DNA of 64,000 nt. Source: Irpex lacteus. Lineage: Eukaryota > Basidiomycota > Agaricomycetes > Polyporales > Irpicaceae. Under the pieces are notes generated by a model. That model ran no database searches. It saw nothing but the letters and a program-made list of their open reading frames with translations, and was not told where the DNA came from. Below are positions 11,379 through 22,207 of the stretch, piece after piece. Each line of letters begins with the position of its first letter. The first letter of the stretch is position 1. A program made the translations under genes and the position numbers. The stretch covers positions 558,001 through 622,000 of the forward strand of contig MQVO02000009.1 in NCBI GenBank assembly GCA_001986395.2, written 5' to 3'.

Positions 11379-12799
11379 TTGAGTGCGGTGGCGGTAATGA
11401 GCGACCGAAGAAGCGAGTTAGAGGATGGGAAGAACGGCGGATACTACTGTGTTTGCAGCTACTAAGATCCGTCATTAGCTCGGTAATTACCAGAGCTGGG
11501 CAGGCGGTGTGATAAGCCTGTGCAGCGGCCGAAGATGTGGTATCTTTCATGATTCTGAAAGTGGTAGGCCTGTTGTCCGACGTATAGGAGGCCCGTTGAG
11601 AGTTAGAAAACGAGGTTAGCAGGCACACATACATACGTAGGGGGTCTCTCGTATGCGAGTTTACATCTAAGGCAGCCATAAGCCGCTTGATTGGGATGGT
11701 AGTGATGAGGGTCGGTCATGGCCAGGGAGCTCCGAGTCGCAGCGGGGAGCTCGGCGAGGAGAACATCCATCCTATGAGCAGTTATCCATGAGTAATCTCT
11801 ATAAATATTCAACGAGTAGGAAAGAAGATATATGTTACACTCACAGTTCTTATCTCCGCATTTATACTTAGCCATCCACCTAACACAGACCACAATACTT
11901 TATACGCGTGACGTCACGCGTACACTATTCCGAATGCTACGCCAACTCAAGACACCTTGCACGGAAAATGTACAGCAGAGTATACGTAGTAGTCACACAT
12001 GACCACCCCGCACCAACGTCGATATTTGCTCGCAGGTATGATTCATATGGCGTACCGAGCGGCCGGGTACTGTGCCCCGGGAGATTTGGACGGCATGAAG
12101 GAGGCGTAGCCTGCCTTCCTCCTCTGGAAATTACTGCTCTCCTGAGGCTTGGGCATCAGTAGGACAGTGTGAACATCGATTGGGAGGGTCCTGATTTTGC
12201 TGTGGTACGGACTGTTCGGGTGGTAAGCTTTCGGTGTTTCCGTGTCCGATTACAATGGCGTGTCGACGTACTCTAGCCGTAGTATCTAGACTTTGCACGG
12301 GCTGAAATTCAATATTCTATTCACCGTCCGGTCAGCGATAAGCAAACGTCGACATATATGGCATCAGCAGCTCATATCAAGGATCTTCATGGGTATCACA
12401 CCCACAAGCACCACGCTGGATTGACGGAGCGAGCAAGTATCCACCGTTCCACGCGCAAACGAGACTGCGACGCGTCCAGGCCAGGCTCCTCCAGACGATC
12501 CACCGTGCTGCGAGCTTTGTCACCAAGCAACTGGAATAACCAGCTCGATGGGACGGTGAACCAGCGTATGTAGTATTGAACATACCAGCATGAAATTCGT
12601 ACCTTCTTGTTGTGTTGTCAATTTGGAAATGCGAAATAGACAATCTGTTGGAGTTTGCAATGGCTGTTTATGGCCATGGTACACGCCCGTGCGTATGAGT
12701 TGGGGTTTCTCGACGAGGCGGGCTCACCGACGCTGGTGATCATGACGAGCCGATCGCGAGTCACGCGTTGTCGGAGCTTCAAGCCATCGTCGGTGGGCG

Positions 12800-12807
12800 T
12801 ATATAAA
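12800..12807 (+). promoter_or_regulatory. Possible TATA box
   Basis: TATATAAA is followed by GGGCGAGCTCG in an otherwise GC-rich stretch on the plus strand. The nearest plus-strand gene is the bZIP factor, whose ATG is 700 bp away, so a long leader or an intron in the 5' untranslated region would be needed. Confidence 0.25.
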
Positions 12808-13504
12808 GGGCGAGCTCGATCCGCGCGACCCCCGACGCACTTTCTTTCTCGCAGCTCGCTCGACTAGTACTCGAACTTCCAGCTTCGGCAGGTGAAAACG
12901 TTTGTTTGAACCCGCGGCGGTCGCAATTGAGTTGAAGGTGTACACGTGAGGGACGTATTTGAAGACTGATGGTGCGAGTGTGCACGGAGTGGAGAGGAAG
13001 CGTATTTCCGTGCTCACACAGTGCCCACAGAGATTAGCAAGCCTGCATGTGAGTCCGCTACAGAAACGCTGTCGCAGCACTGACTTGTGCTATTAGACTA
13101 CCCCTCGTGCTATTATGTGCGGACATAGAGGGGATACACAGGCCAAGAAGACGAAAATGACGAGGCGGTCAAAATGGTGAAATTGGGGCCGAGCAGTTGC
13201 CGACCAGGGTCCCTTCTTGGTGGGTGTGAATTTGAGTTTGGCTGATGCCTGTGAATTCGAATAAGGCGCCTGTTTTAGACTAGCCTGGATGCCCAATTTC
13301 CCCAGAAAGACGCTGATCGTACCCCGCATCTGGCAGCCACATCCCGCCCACTCATTGCTGGCCTCCCAATCCTCATAAACCCACCCGCGAAACGAATGCT
13401 GCATCCCCCGCTCATCACCCATCGCCCACACCGTCCTCGTCGCGGCGCACAGCGATCAGCATCCAGTTAACGACGACAGTAATAACGCACGCGCTACACC
13501 CGCC

Positions 13505-14901
13505 ATGACCCGTGGACGGAGGAAAGATCTCTCCATCCCGCCATCTCGTGCCCTTCTCCAGCAGCGGGACTATCGCGCACGCAAGGCGCAGTATGTCGCA
13601 GACCTCGAGGATCGTGCGCGCAAGGCCGAGGAAGAGAACCTCAAACTCAAGCGCGAAATCGACTCGCTCAGAATGCGTGCCACAACCAGCGGCACAATGG
13701 GTCCTAGCCCCGAAGTGGTTCGCCATCGTTGGTCTCTCATATAGCAGCTCACCTACTGATATTTTATGTTCCTATTCAACAGGTCAATGCGTCGTCCGAG
13801 CTGATGCACCAGCTCACAGCCGCAGCATCCTGCCTCGCGCGGTTCCAACAGCTCACCTTCAACGAACAAGCCCAAGCGCACGCGATCCAACAAGCGCAGA
13901 TGCAGACCCAAAACCTCCAACCGCCTCCCCAACCATCCCAACTCACCATGAACGAACCCAGCACACGACCAACACTGCCGTCAGTGCACGAAGCGATCGG
14001 CATGCAAATATCCCAGGGTACTTCCTATCCCCCTTCGACCGCGTCTCACAGCAGTCATTCACAATCCCGCCAGGCATCCCCGCCTAGAGCCGTCCTCCAT
14101 CCCAGCCGACACACTCAATCGCAAACTCAAACTCAAACTCAGCACGCGCAGTCGCAACCTCCGCACCATCACTCGCACTCGCACCATCAACAACACCATA
14201 CACATTCACTGAGCCCGAACCTCCCGCCCGTACATCCGAGGGACTTCCACTCGCACTCACACTCTCAACACCACCACCAGGGACCATTACGCATGTCCCC
14301 TCCCGAAACACCCAGACAGACTTCCATTAACGGTACAGGCCCACCCTCCTCTTCGTCCTCCTCCGCCGCAGCATCCCCAGCCACCACCCGTATCCTCCCT
14401 CCACCTGCACCCTCTGCCTCTACCTCAGCGAATGTGAACGTAAGCGTGGGAGTAAGTCTAGCTGGTCCCTCGCGCGGCCGCTCGAACTCGTACTCCGTCT
14501 ACAACGAAGTAGAGACCGCCTGGGGATACTTTGACAGTCGCGATCTCGGACTGAGCGGTGGTGAACGGGACGAGGAGCAGGACGACGACGACGAAGACCA
14601 ACTCTTCGCGGAGGACCAGGGGCTTCAGTCTGACTCTTCTGCTTTACGTGGTCCCGGATCTAGTGGCGGCAGTGGTAGTAGTGGAGGAGGAGGTGGGGTA
14701 GGACCGCATAGGAGGAGTCCGCAGGGAATCGGGAGGGGAGGGTTGCCCTCGCCTAGGGAGATGCTCATTGGTGCGGGTAGTGGTAGTAGGAATGCGAGGA
14801 GGAGGACGTCGGATATGAGGAGTACGACGTCGAGGAGTTCGTCGGAGGAGATGGACGAGCCGATGAGGATGAGGGAGGATAGTCCTATGCGGCTGAGATA
14901 G
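13505..14901 (+). CDS. bZIP transcription factor with long low-complexity C-terminus
   Basis: Exon 1 (13505-13714) and exon 2 (13783-14901) are joined by a 68-nt intron to give 442 residues. Residues 1-30 hold the basic region (TRGRRKDLSIPPSRALLQQR then DYRARKAQYV), followed by a heptad-like segment ADLEDRARKAEEENLKLKRE that continues across the splice. The invariant Asn of the classic bZIP basic region is not at its expected position; the aligned residue appears to be Ala. The rest is rich in Gln, Pro, Ser and His, with HS/HH repeats around residues 140-190, an acidic patch (DEEQDDDDEDQLFAEDQG) and a basic, Ser/Arg-rich end, all typical of activation and regulatory regions. It should be nuclear. 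Targets cannot be read from the sequence. Confidence 0.82.
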
Positions 14902-15284
14902 TGCCAGTCTTGCGCGAGGGTGGTTTTGCTTTGATTTTGCTTTGACTGCTTAGTTGTTTGAGTTTTCCTTTACTTCTGTTTCTCTTTCGCTATATACATA
15001 CCCTTACTACTACTCCCCACTCTGTCTTTGTTGTCTCTGTCACGGACTACGGTCGAGCTTCTGTCTGTTCATCTCTCTGTCGTCGTTCATATCCCTGCCT
15101 ACTACTAGCCGGACGTGTATGTACCCAATGTTCTGCTCAAGCTCTGTCATCCTCATGCTATCATCCTCACTTCAATGCTATACACACAAAGTAGTCTAGG
15201 CCAAGTATACGTAGATTTTTCGTCGTCTGGCACATCATATATTACACTTTCAGCTATCAAATTGCAACTATCGACTTGCAGCTA
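14902..15284. other. Convergent 3' intergenic region
   Basis: Pyrimidine-rich sequence (many CTCT/TTCT words on the plus strand, 14940-15110) between the bZIP gene and the convergent hypothetical gene. It likely contains both 3' untranslated regions. The short open frames here follow the base bias and show no domain. Confidence 0.4.
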
Positions 15285-16397
15285 TCAACTTGCAGTGGGA
15301 GCCTCGGCCTCAGCGAGATTCCGAACACGCTCGGGGTAGTCCCACCGGTCCATCCCGCCAAAGTCGATGACCAGCGCCCCCGAGGCGAGGTTCACCTGGA
15401 GCTCGGGGATGTGGGTCACTCTGGCGCGCCAGCTGTCTCCGCTGGATAACACGCACATTTCAGTCAATCAACCGCATAGTAGAGAAAGAAGCCCGATGAA
15501 TGACTTACGTTGCCCCTACACCATCACTACTCTTCTGCCCAACGACTCTCACACACCCGTCCGTATTCGACTTAGCGTCGTATATCCACACAAGCTTGCC
15601 CGTATAGACCTCTTGCCAGCCGTGGAAGGAGACGAGCCGGTTAGGCGGTGGTTTCTTCGTATTCGGAGGAAGGGGAGGGAGAAGTCGGATGGAGACGTCG
15701 TTGAAGAAGCGGAGAGCTGTTAGGTTTGATATGTTCTCTAGTTGGGCGCGGGTGAGGGGGCCTGGAGTTGTAAGGGCGACGATAGCGAAGATCGGCGGTG
15801 GTGAGCTTGAGTTTGGGTTTGAGGAGGAAGAGGCTTGTGCGGCTCCTCCGGTACTCTCCTCCTCTTCCTCACTGTCCTCGTCGCCACTGTCTTCATCTTC
15901 ATTCATCGCATCGTCCTCTGGAGGTCCAACTTCCACGTCCGCGGCGAACTCAGCCTCCGCGTCGTGCAGCTTCTCAAGGAAACTCTGCCATGCTTGCTCG
16001 TCCGAGAAGTCTGTACGGACGAGGATGCCGAGGCCTGGTGCGTCTGAGGAGATGGAGTCGAGTGGGTCATCGTCTGTTGTGTACGGTGCTACTTCTACTT
16101 CGTTTTGCGGTACGGGTGGGATCTAATTGTAAAGAGATAGGCTTATGAGTACTGGGACGCAGTGAATTCACAATTAGTACTCACCTGCGCGTACTCTAAT
16201 TTTTCTTGTTCAGAGAGAGCCCAGAACTGCTGTGCGACGCGTAGCCGCCACTTCCGTCTGCCCTCACCAGGATAGAGGTGCTTCACAGTTTCATAGTTCG
16301 TCTTGAAGTCGTTGATACATCGTCAGGTAAAAGGCAAGGCTTGTCAATAATCCACATAGCTGACCGCTAGGAGCCGCGAGAGGTTTAGTTCGCTCAT
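15285..16397 (-). CDS. Conserved fungal protein of unknown function
   Basis: Four exons: 16365-16397, 16185-16301, 15509-16122 and 15285-15441. They join in frame to 306 residues. The protein starts MSELNLSRLLA and continues TNYETVKHLYPGEGRRKWRL, WALSEQEKLEYAQIPPVPQ and LGILVRTDFSDEQAWQSFLE. A long acidic stretch (NEDEDSGDEDSEEEEE) follows, then IFAIVALTTPGPLTRAQLEN, RLVSFHGWQEVYTGKLVWIY and VTHIPELQVNLASGALVIDF. The LVRTDFSDEQAW segment recalls the DUF6924 family, a guess from memory and not a firm assignment. There are no membrane segments or signal peptide, so it is probably cytosolic or nuclear. The 33-nt first exon was chosen because it is the only start that splices cleanly (donor GTCAGC) into the conserved second exon. 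Confidence 0.7.
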
Positions 16398-17324
16398 TTT
16401 CTTTTCTGAGTGTGTATGTTTTCCAGGAGAACTTGGACAAAATGCGACCGCCCAAAAAAGCAGGTGAAATCGACGATGACGCGTGGTGGACCACGTGCAC
16501 GCGGCTTCTCACGGCCATCAATGTTGTGATCCCTGTTAGGAAGGTGTCGTTTAGCAGCGCAGGCAGAACGGACCGTGCGAGACGACATGTGAACGTCCTC
16601 TCCTTTTGTGTCCAACACTTTGCACCGTACAAGTCAGTTGCAAAGCTTTTACATGCATGAGGTACGTGCGTGTACGTTGATGCGATGCGATAACTCGTAG
16701 CTTATCTGTTTGTTTTCTTGCTTTTCGTCGACTGGTAGCCAGCGGTTTTGCCAGCGAATCACTTTGAACTTGTAAGAAAAACGCCCTGCGAATTGAATGT
16801 AAGCAAAACGTCTATCAACCGCTGCCACACGGAAGTTTCTGGCTGCAAGGGTAAATGTACATACCCCCGACGCTTCGGTAGGCGGATCAGACATGTGAAT
16901 GTTCCTAACAGCAACACGTCCTAACGAACTCATCTTCAGATCACCCCTACCCCAGATTACCCCACACCACATCAACCGGGGAAAACCTCGCTTTCTACTT
17001 TGGTATTCCACATCAAATAGCGTCAGCCTATCATGCAAGGTACAACACACGCACAGGGTAAACCGTTGATTCAGTTCAGTCTGCTGTTCAACTTCCTCTC
17101 ACCCGGGCCGTCACCTCTATCACGAGAGACGGCAGATTACCTCTGATTGGGTGACAGCCTGGAAGAAAAGAGAACGAGCACCACGGCTAACGTTACATCG
17201 ACGCCTTGAATGAATTGGCAGATCTAGATGCGATGGAGACTTGGCTTTGAGTCGCCTGAACCGTGTTTGGGAGGTGGGTATTTAGCTCGACGGGCGAAGG
17301 ACGCTTCGACACGACGTCCCCACC
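16398..17324. other. Divergent promoter region, with an uncertain minus-strand ORF
   Basis: This stretch lies between the conserved hypothetical gene (-) and the MFS transporter (+). An open frame of 133 codons (16649-17050, minus) could hide a two-exon small protein, but its sequence resembles no family I know. The rest should hold the two promoters. Confidence 0.35.
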
Positions 17325-19426
17325 ATGGCTGTCGCAGGAACCACAGGTACATTGCTCTCTCTTCAGTCTTCTCCTCGACTGAATCTGACTGTCTGCTGTA
17401 CTAGGTGCTGAGCTCTCAAGAGGACGATGGCTATATGCCTTCGCACTCGTCACGTCGCTGTTCTTCACGTGGGGCTTCGCGTACGGTGTAAGTCGTCCGC
17501 AAATCCGTGTTTTCACTTCCACTTACCTAGAGCAATACATACAGCTCCTTGACGTCCTCAACTCACATTTCCAACAAGTCTTTGGTATTAGCAAAGTCCA
17601 GAGTACTCTCCTCCAACTTGCTTACTTCGTGCGTCACCGCTCCCACACCACTTTCAACTCATATTCAGCTAAATTTCATCGTAGGGAGCTTACCTTGTCT
17701 TCGCGCCGTTTGCCAGTATCTTTGTGAGTAAACGCCTGCGCTATAAAACCTCATTCACTTAGACTTCGCATTCTAGATGGACAGATATGGGTATAAGAAG
17801 GGTATTCATCTGGGCTTGACGCTGTACTCCCTCGGTGCGTGTTCACGCCGTTCCACCCCTTCCCTCACCACTAAATTCATACCCATCCACAGGAGCAATA
17901 TTCTTCTGGCCCTCCGCCGTTTTCCGTAAATACGGAGGCTTCGTCGGCTGCACCTTTGTCATCGGCTGTGGCCTCTCCACCCTCGAAGTCGCTGCCAACT
18001 CGTACATCTCCGTGCTCGGCAGTCCTAAATACGCTGCCGCTCGTCTCAACTTTAGTCAGGGATTCCAGGGGGTGGCTAGTTTTGCGGGACCGATGATCGC
18101 GTCGAGGTGGTTCTTTATAGGGAAGAACGCAAATAGCTTGGATACCGTCCAGTGGTGAGTGTTTGTCGACTTTTGAGATGAGTTTGTCGGTGCTGAACGG
18201 GTCGCGTCTGTGTGTGATGTAGGGTTTACCTGGCAGTCGCCGGACTTGGACTCGTTCTCAACATCATGTTCTTGTAAGTCGAGCCCCGGCATCTGATATA
18301 CCTTCACCAAACCACTGACATCGACCTCATTTGTATAAATATAGCTTCTGTGACCTGCCTGAGATAACTCAAGACGCTCTTGCAGAAGAGATGCATGCGG
18401 TCGGTCTCAGAAATGACGACGAACCGTTCTGGAAGCAGTACAGGTGCATCTTTGGCTGGTAAGTGCCGTATCCCTCTCGTTCTTATCTCGCAAATACTCA
18501 TTTATCCATATCAATAGGGTAGCGCAGACAGCTTATGTGTATGTGTTCAAGACTAATGAGGCCACTGGAGCCAAGGCTAACATCGTTTTCTTATGATACA
18601 GCGGCGCTCAAGTTGGTGTGGCTGCCTTGGCCGTAAACTACATGGTCGACCAAAACGTCGGCATTCAGAAGTCCACTGCCAGTCAACTGTTCTCCTACTG
18701 CCAAATAACATTCACCGTTGGCCGGTTCGTGCCCTTCATCTCCCATTTATCTAACTACCTGATCATCTCACGTCTACATGAATAGGTTCATTGGCGTCGT
18801 CCTCTTAAACTATATCGACCCCGCCCTCCTCCTTACCTTCTACGGTATCGCTTGTAGCTCCTTTGCCCTCGCCACCTCCTTCGCCCCCGGCCGCTCAGGC
18901 ATCGTCACCCTCTTCTGCCTCTTCTTCTTCGAATCCATCTGCTACCCCGTCATCTTCACGCTGGGAACGAAGAATCTTGGCAAGCATACGAAGAAGGGTT
19001 CGGGACTGATCGTTATGGGTGTCGGAGGTGGCGCGTGGTACCCTCCCGCACAGGCCAGTATCGCGGACCATAACACTAGGAGGTCCTATTTGGTGCCGTT
19101 CTCTGGCTATATAGCCATGACTATGTATGCCCTGTGAGTCTATCGCCTTCATGTTTTTGTATGCGTGAATTTGTACTTATGCTTTTCGTAGTGGTATCGT
19201 AATCGACCAAGCCGTGAAAGACAGATTCCGATGGCGCACCATCTCCGAGATCGAGGAACGCCAGGCAGAAGACAAAAGAAGAGACCCAGAGTCGAGTCCT
19301 ACATCGCCTGTCATGGACTTGGACGAGAAGAAGGTATCGGAGGAGTTTGTCGAGGAGGTACCTGTGCAGGAACACCCTGCCGGCGTACAAGGCTTGCACA
19401 TTCGGGACTCGTCTGCGCACGTATGA
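17325..19426 (+). CDS. FucP-like major facilitator transporter
   Basis: A gene of about eleven exons with introns of roughly 50-70 nt. It starts MAVAGTTG, spliced to AELSRGRWLYAFALVTSLFF TWGFAYG, then LLDVLNSHFQQVFGISKVQS, GAYLVFAPFASIF, MDRYGYKKGIHLGLTLYSL and GAIFFWPSAVFRKYGGFVGC. The loop signature D-R-Y-G-Y-K-K after helix 2 and LEVAANSYISVLGSP with LNFSQGFQGVASFAGP are typical of the L-fucose:proton symporter (FucP) branch. The second half (GAQVGVAALAVNYMVDQNVG..., FIGVVLLNYIDPALLLTFYG..., LGKHTKKGSGLIVMGVGGGA) completes about twelve helices. The tail is cytosolic, acidic and Glu/Pro-rich, ending GLHIRDSSAHV. It should move a sugar or other small polar solute with protons across the plasma membrane; fucose itself is not implied. 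Confidence 0.88.
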
Positions 19427-19624
19427 TATTTCGTACTGTGCGCCGCATATCGCATTTAGTCCATATAGCACGATCTCACGCACAATAAGTGTTGTATTTC
19501 TAGATTCTTAGCTTCTTCTAAGCATACTTACGAATAGCACGATATACAATGATACATCGATCATTCACGAACTCATGGCTATGGTGCACATGCGACTTCA
19601 GGATGTCCTTGATCCAGGCTTCTC

Positions 19625-21422
19625 TTAGGGAACCCTCACACCCCATACCCTCTCTGTCATCAACTTCAATAACGCCTCCGGCCCGGGAGTACTCACGAGG
19701 ACAGGTATACCAGGAGTCTGTTTCGATTTTGTCGTATCTACGTTCCCCCATTGCGGTATGTCTGATGCCCGGGCCTCTTCCGTCTGGGAAGCAGAAGTTG
19801 GAGGCACTTCGACCTCCACCTGGGCGGAGATAGCGTTTGACTCGAGTGTTCCATGCGAGTGGAAGCCCTGCTTTGCGAGTTCGGCTTGGACGGCTGCGCG
19901 GTTTGCTCCAGGGTCGTAGGCTCCTTCATCGTCACGGCGGTCGACAACAAGCATGCCCCGCGTGATCTCTCCGATGCTGAAAAGCCATAGGGGTGTTTCG
20001 TGAGTATGAAAGTTCGACTTTTGATTATTGTGAAAACGACGGGAGTTACTCACCGTTCGACTTGGAAGTGACGTGGTACCGCTATCCAGCGTTCTTGCAG
20101 AGAGTAAGGTCCTAGTGACGCCGGGGTGGAATCCGACCGCAAAGGAGGGTTCTGAGTAGCGAACCACACAGCGACGATGTCGTGCAGTTCCATAGCGTCC
20201 TTCCCGAAAGACAACATGACCTCCCTTGTACGCTCAAGAAACGCGCTAGTAAAATGGACGAGAGGACTCTTCAGAGAAGGTATACTAGGGTTTTTGGTGT
20301 CGGTGCAGTGGGGATCGACGTGAGCATTGTAGAAGGGGAAGGGAAGTTCATGAGGTGTTGTGATGTCGAGTGGGATGAGCATGAAGCGATCGAGGGGTAT
20401 AGGAGGGTTGGTTTGGTTGAGGAGCTCTTGAACTGCATAAGGGTCCGCGAAGAAGTTAACTGAGAGAGTGAACAAGCCAGTCAGTCGTCTTTGTAATTAG
20501 TTACTAGCCGGCAGTTGCATTTACTCACATTCTGCCACCGGTGAAGTGTTCCCCGGGACATCCAGTGCACCTCCCATACAGGCTATACGGCCAATCTTAG
20601 CTCTCAGAACTTCTCCATGTGCGCGAGCCAGCTGAGCTAGTGTAGTGAGCGGGCCAAGCGCGATATACGTCACGCTCCTTTCTGGCTCAGAGTTCAAGAT
20701 GTCAAAGTCTACGTCGACTCCGGACTTGTCTGAGAACACCAGATTAGGGTAAAGCTCCTGTTTCCTAGAATCGACAGCGAAGTCTTGATGGCGCTTCGAG
20801 ATGTCTGCTAGCCCGTCACTGTTTGACCGTTAGAGAAACAATAAGATAGGTTGAACAGAAAGTACAAACCGGCCATGAAAGTACTGAGCGCTGTGCAGCT
20901 CACCATCCAGCGGATGGTTCGCCCCTTTCACTAGTATTATCTTCTTATCATCCCCAAAGTTGACGTAACGCGACTTCGAATCTGGGTCGGCAGAAAAATT
21001 GCGAGAAAGCACCTGGGAAAGTCTGAGGATATTCAGGCTTCAAAGATAGGTATTCAGTATGTGAAATTTGAAAAATATTGAGGGCGGCTCACTATGCAGC
21101 ATCGATGTCGGTATTGCCTGGAGGTTATGTGAGTCAACATGTCTATCGCATATGCTTTGGAATGCAGAATATAGGCTACTCGCCAAAGGTGATTATGATG
21201 GCTTTCACATCTATTTCTGGTGATGCTAGAGCAAGCAGTCTGCCTCATATCAATACGGATAGTACGTATCACTTGAGCCAAACTTACATTGCCACGATAT
21301 CATCTACTCCGGGATCCGTGTCAACTAGATATCCGATATAAGCTCTCGGAAAAGACGTGCCAAAATTCTATCTTCTTACTGATGACTGGTATCTTTTTAG
21401 TCCGGTCACTGCTTGATGTCAT
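19625..21422 (-). CDS. Inosine-uridine-type nucleoside hydrolase
   Basis: The spliced N-terminus reads MTSSSDRTKKIPVIIDTDPG then VDDIVAILLALASPEIDVKA, from exons 21380-21422 and 21288-21324 plus the next exon. DTDPGVDD is the calcium-binding catalytic signature of this family. It continues FGNTDIDAAYLNILRLSQVL, VKGANHPLDGELHSAQYFHG, GLADISKRHQDF, TYIALGPLTTLAQLARAH, IACMGGALDVPGNTSPVAEC and NFFADPYAVQELL; these are further conserved pocket segments (the GALGPLT-type loop and N-x-x-x-DP). The C-terminal third (to WGVRVP at 19625) holds LHDIVAVWFATQ, matching the D-x-x-A/V region. It should cleave ribonucleosides to base and ribose in purine/pyrimidine salvage. One intron (21118-21183) appears to use a GC donor. 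It lies tail to tail with the MFS gene, 200 bp apart. Confidence 0.85.
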
Positions 21423-22207
21423 TGTACTTCTTTCTTGGAGACGAGTAAACTACCAAGACGACGGACGTAGTGGTCGGCAAATAACCATAGATGGCAGTTG
21501 CCAGGTGGTCAACGACTCGGAGATGAGGGCTACCGGCCCGAAGACCCGATGCACTGGCAAGCCTGAGTAAGTACTATGGGTCACCGTTATGCTCGAACTT
21601 GAACGATAAATGATGAGTAAGTACACAACTGGCCGAGGATCAACGTTCAATTTTCAATAGGAGTATGGTACAAGTGTCACTTTTGGGTCGTTTGTACCTA
21701 CTCACAAGAGATCATATGCTGAGCATGGGGCGGCAGTGTCGATGATGTATGTTCTCAGACTGCCAGTATTCCACTACCGCTCTCAAGTTCGGAGCAGCAA
21801 GTTGAATCGTAACAGCCCTACCCTCCATAAATCAGTACCCCTGCCTAATTACAGCAGAGTATGATCTCGGCTCTCCATTGTACGCCAGTCTTTACCAGAA
21901 AGGTTGGTCTGCTGCAAGTACGCCTGAAGGGCCGGCCAGGAAGTTGAAGACAGGCAGCGCCCACCACTTGTAGCTTCATCCCGTCAGATCCAGCCCATAG
22001 CGTCGAGTGCTGTGGGGGTATGCATTAATGTACAAGCGCCAATTTGAAGGCTCAGGCCTCAGGTACGGATGTTGACCGAGCAGTTACGTCGACGAAGTAC
22101 CTGGAGAAGAAAGAGGGTAAACATGCATCAAGACCCAAGGCGAAAGAGATACTACCTACTTTGCGATATGAATCGACGTTCAACGTTGAGTCTGATGTCC
22201 TGCTTTC
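21423..22207. other. Intergenic region upstream of the nucleoside hydrolase
   Basis: About 0.8 kb without recognisable coding sequence. It contains the promoter of the nucleoside hydrolase and the 3' side of DUF6533 copy C. Confidence 0.4.

Larger units (their letters stand above)
10917..13504. other. Intergenic region with a MITE-like element
   Basis: Apart from the inverted-repeat element at 10947-11378, this 2.6-kb stretch holds only short open frames on both strands (for example 11603-11893 minus) without recognisable domains. A TATAAA box lies at 12800-12807 and could serve the bZIP gene or an unseen leader exon. Confidence 0.4.

Noticed and set aside
11254..11893. Minus-strand open frames of 96-141 codons
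   Set aside because: Part of this lies in the MITE-like element, the rest has no domain, no good start and no consistent splice pattern.
16649..17050. 133-codon minus-strand frame in the divergent promoter before the MFS gene
   Set aside because: No recognisable family, low coding character; kept only as a remark in the intergenic entry.
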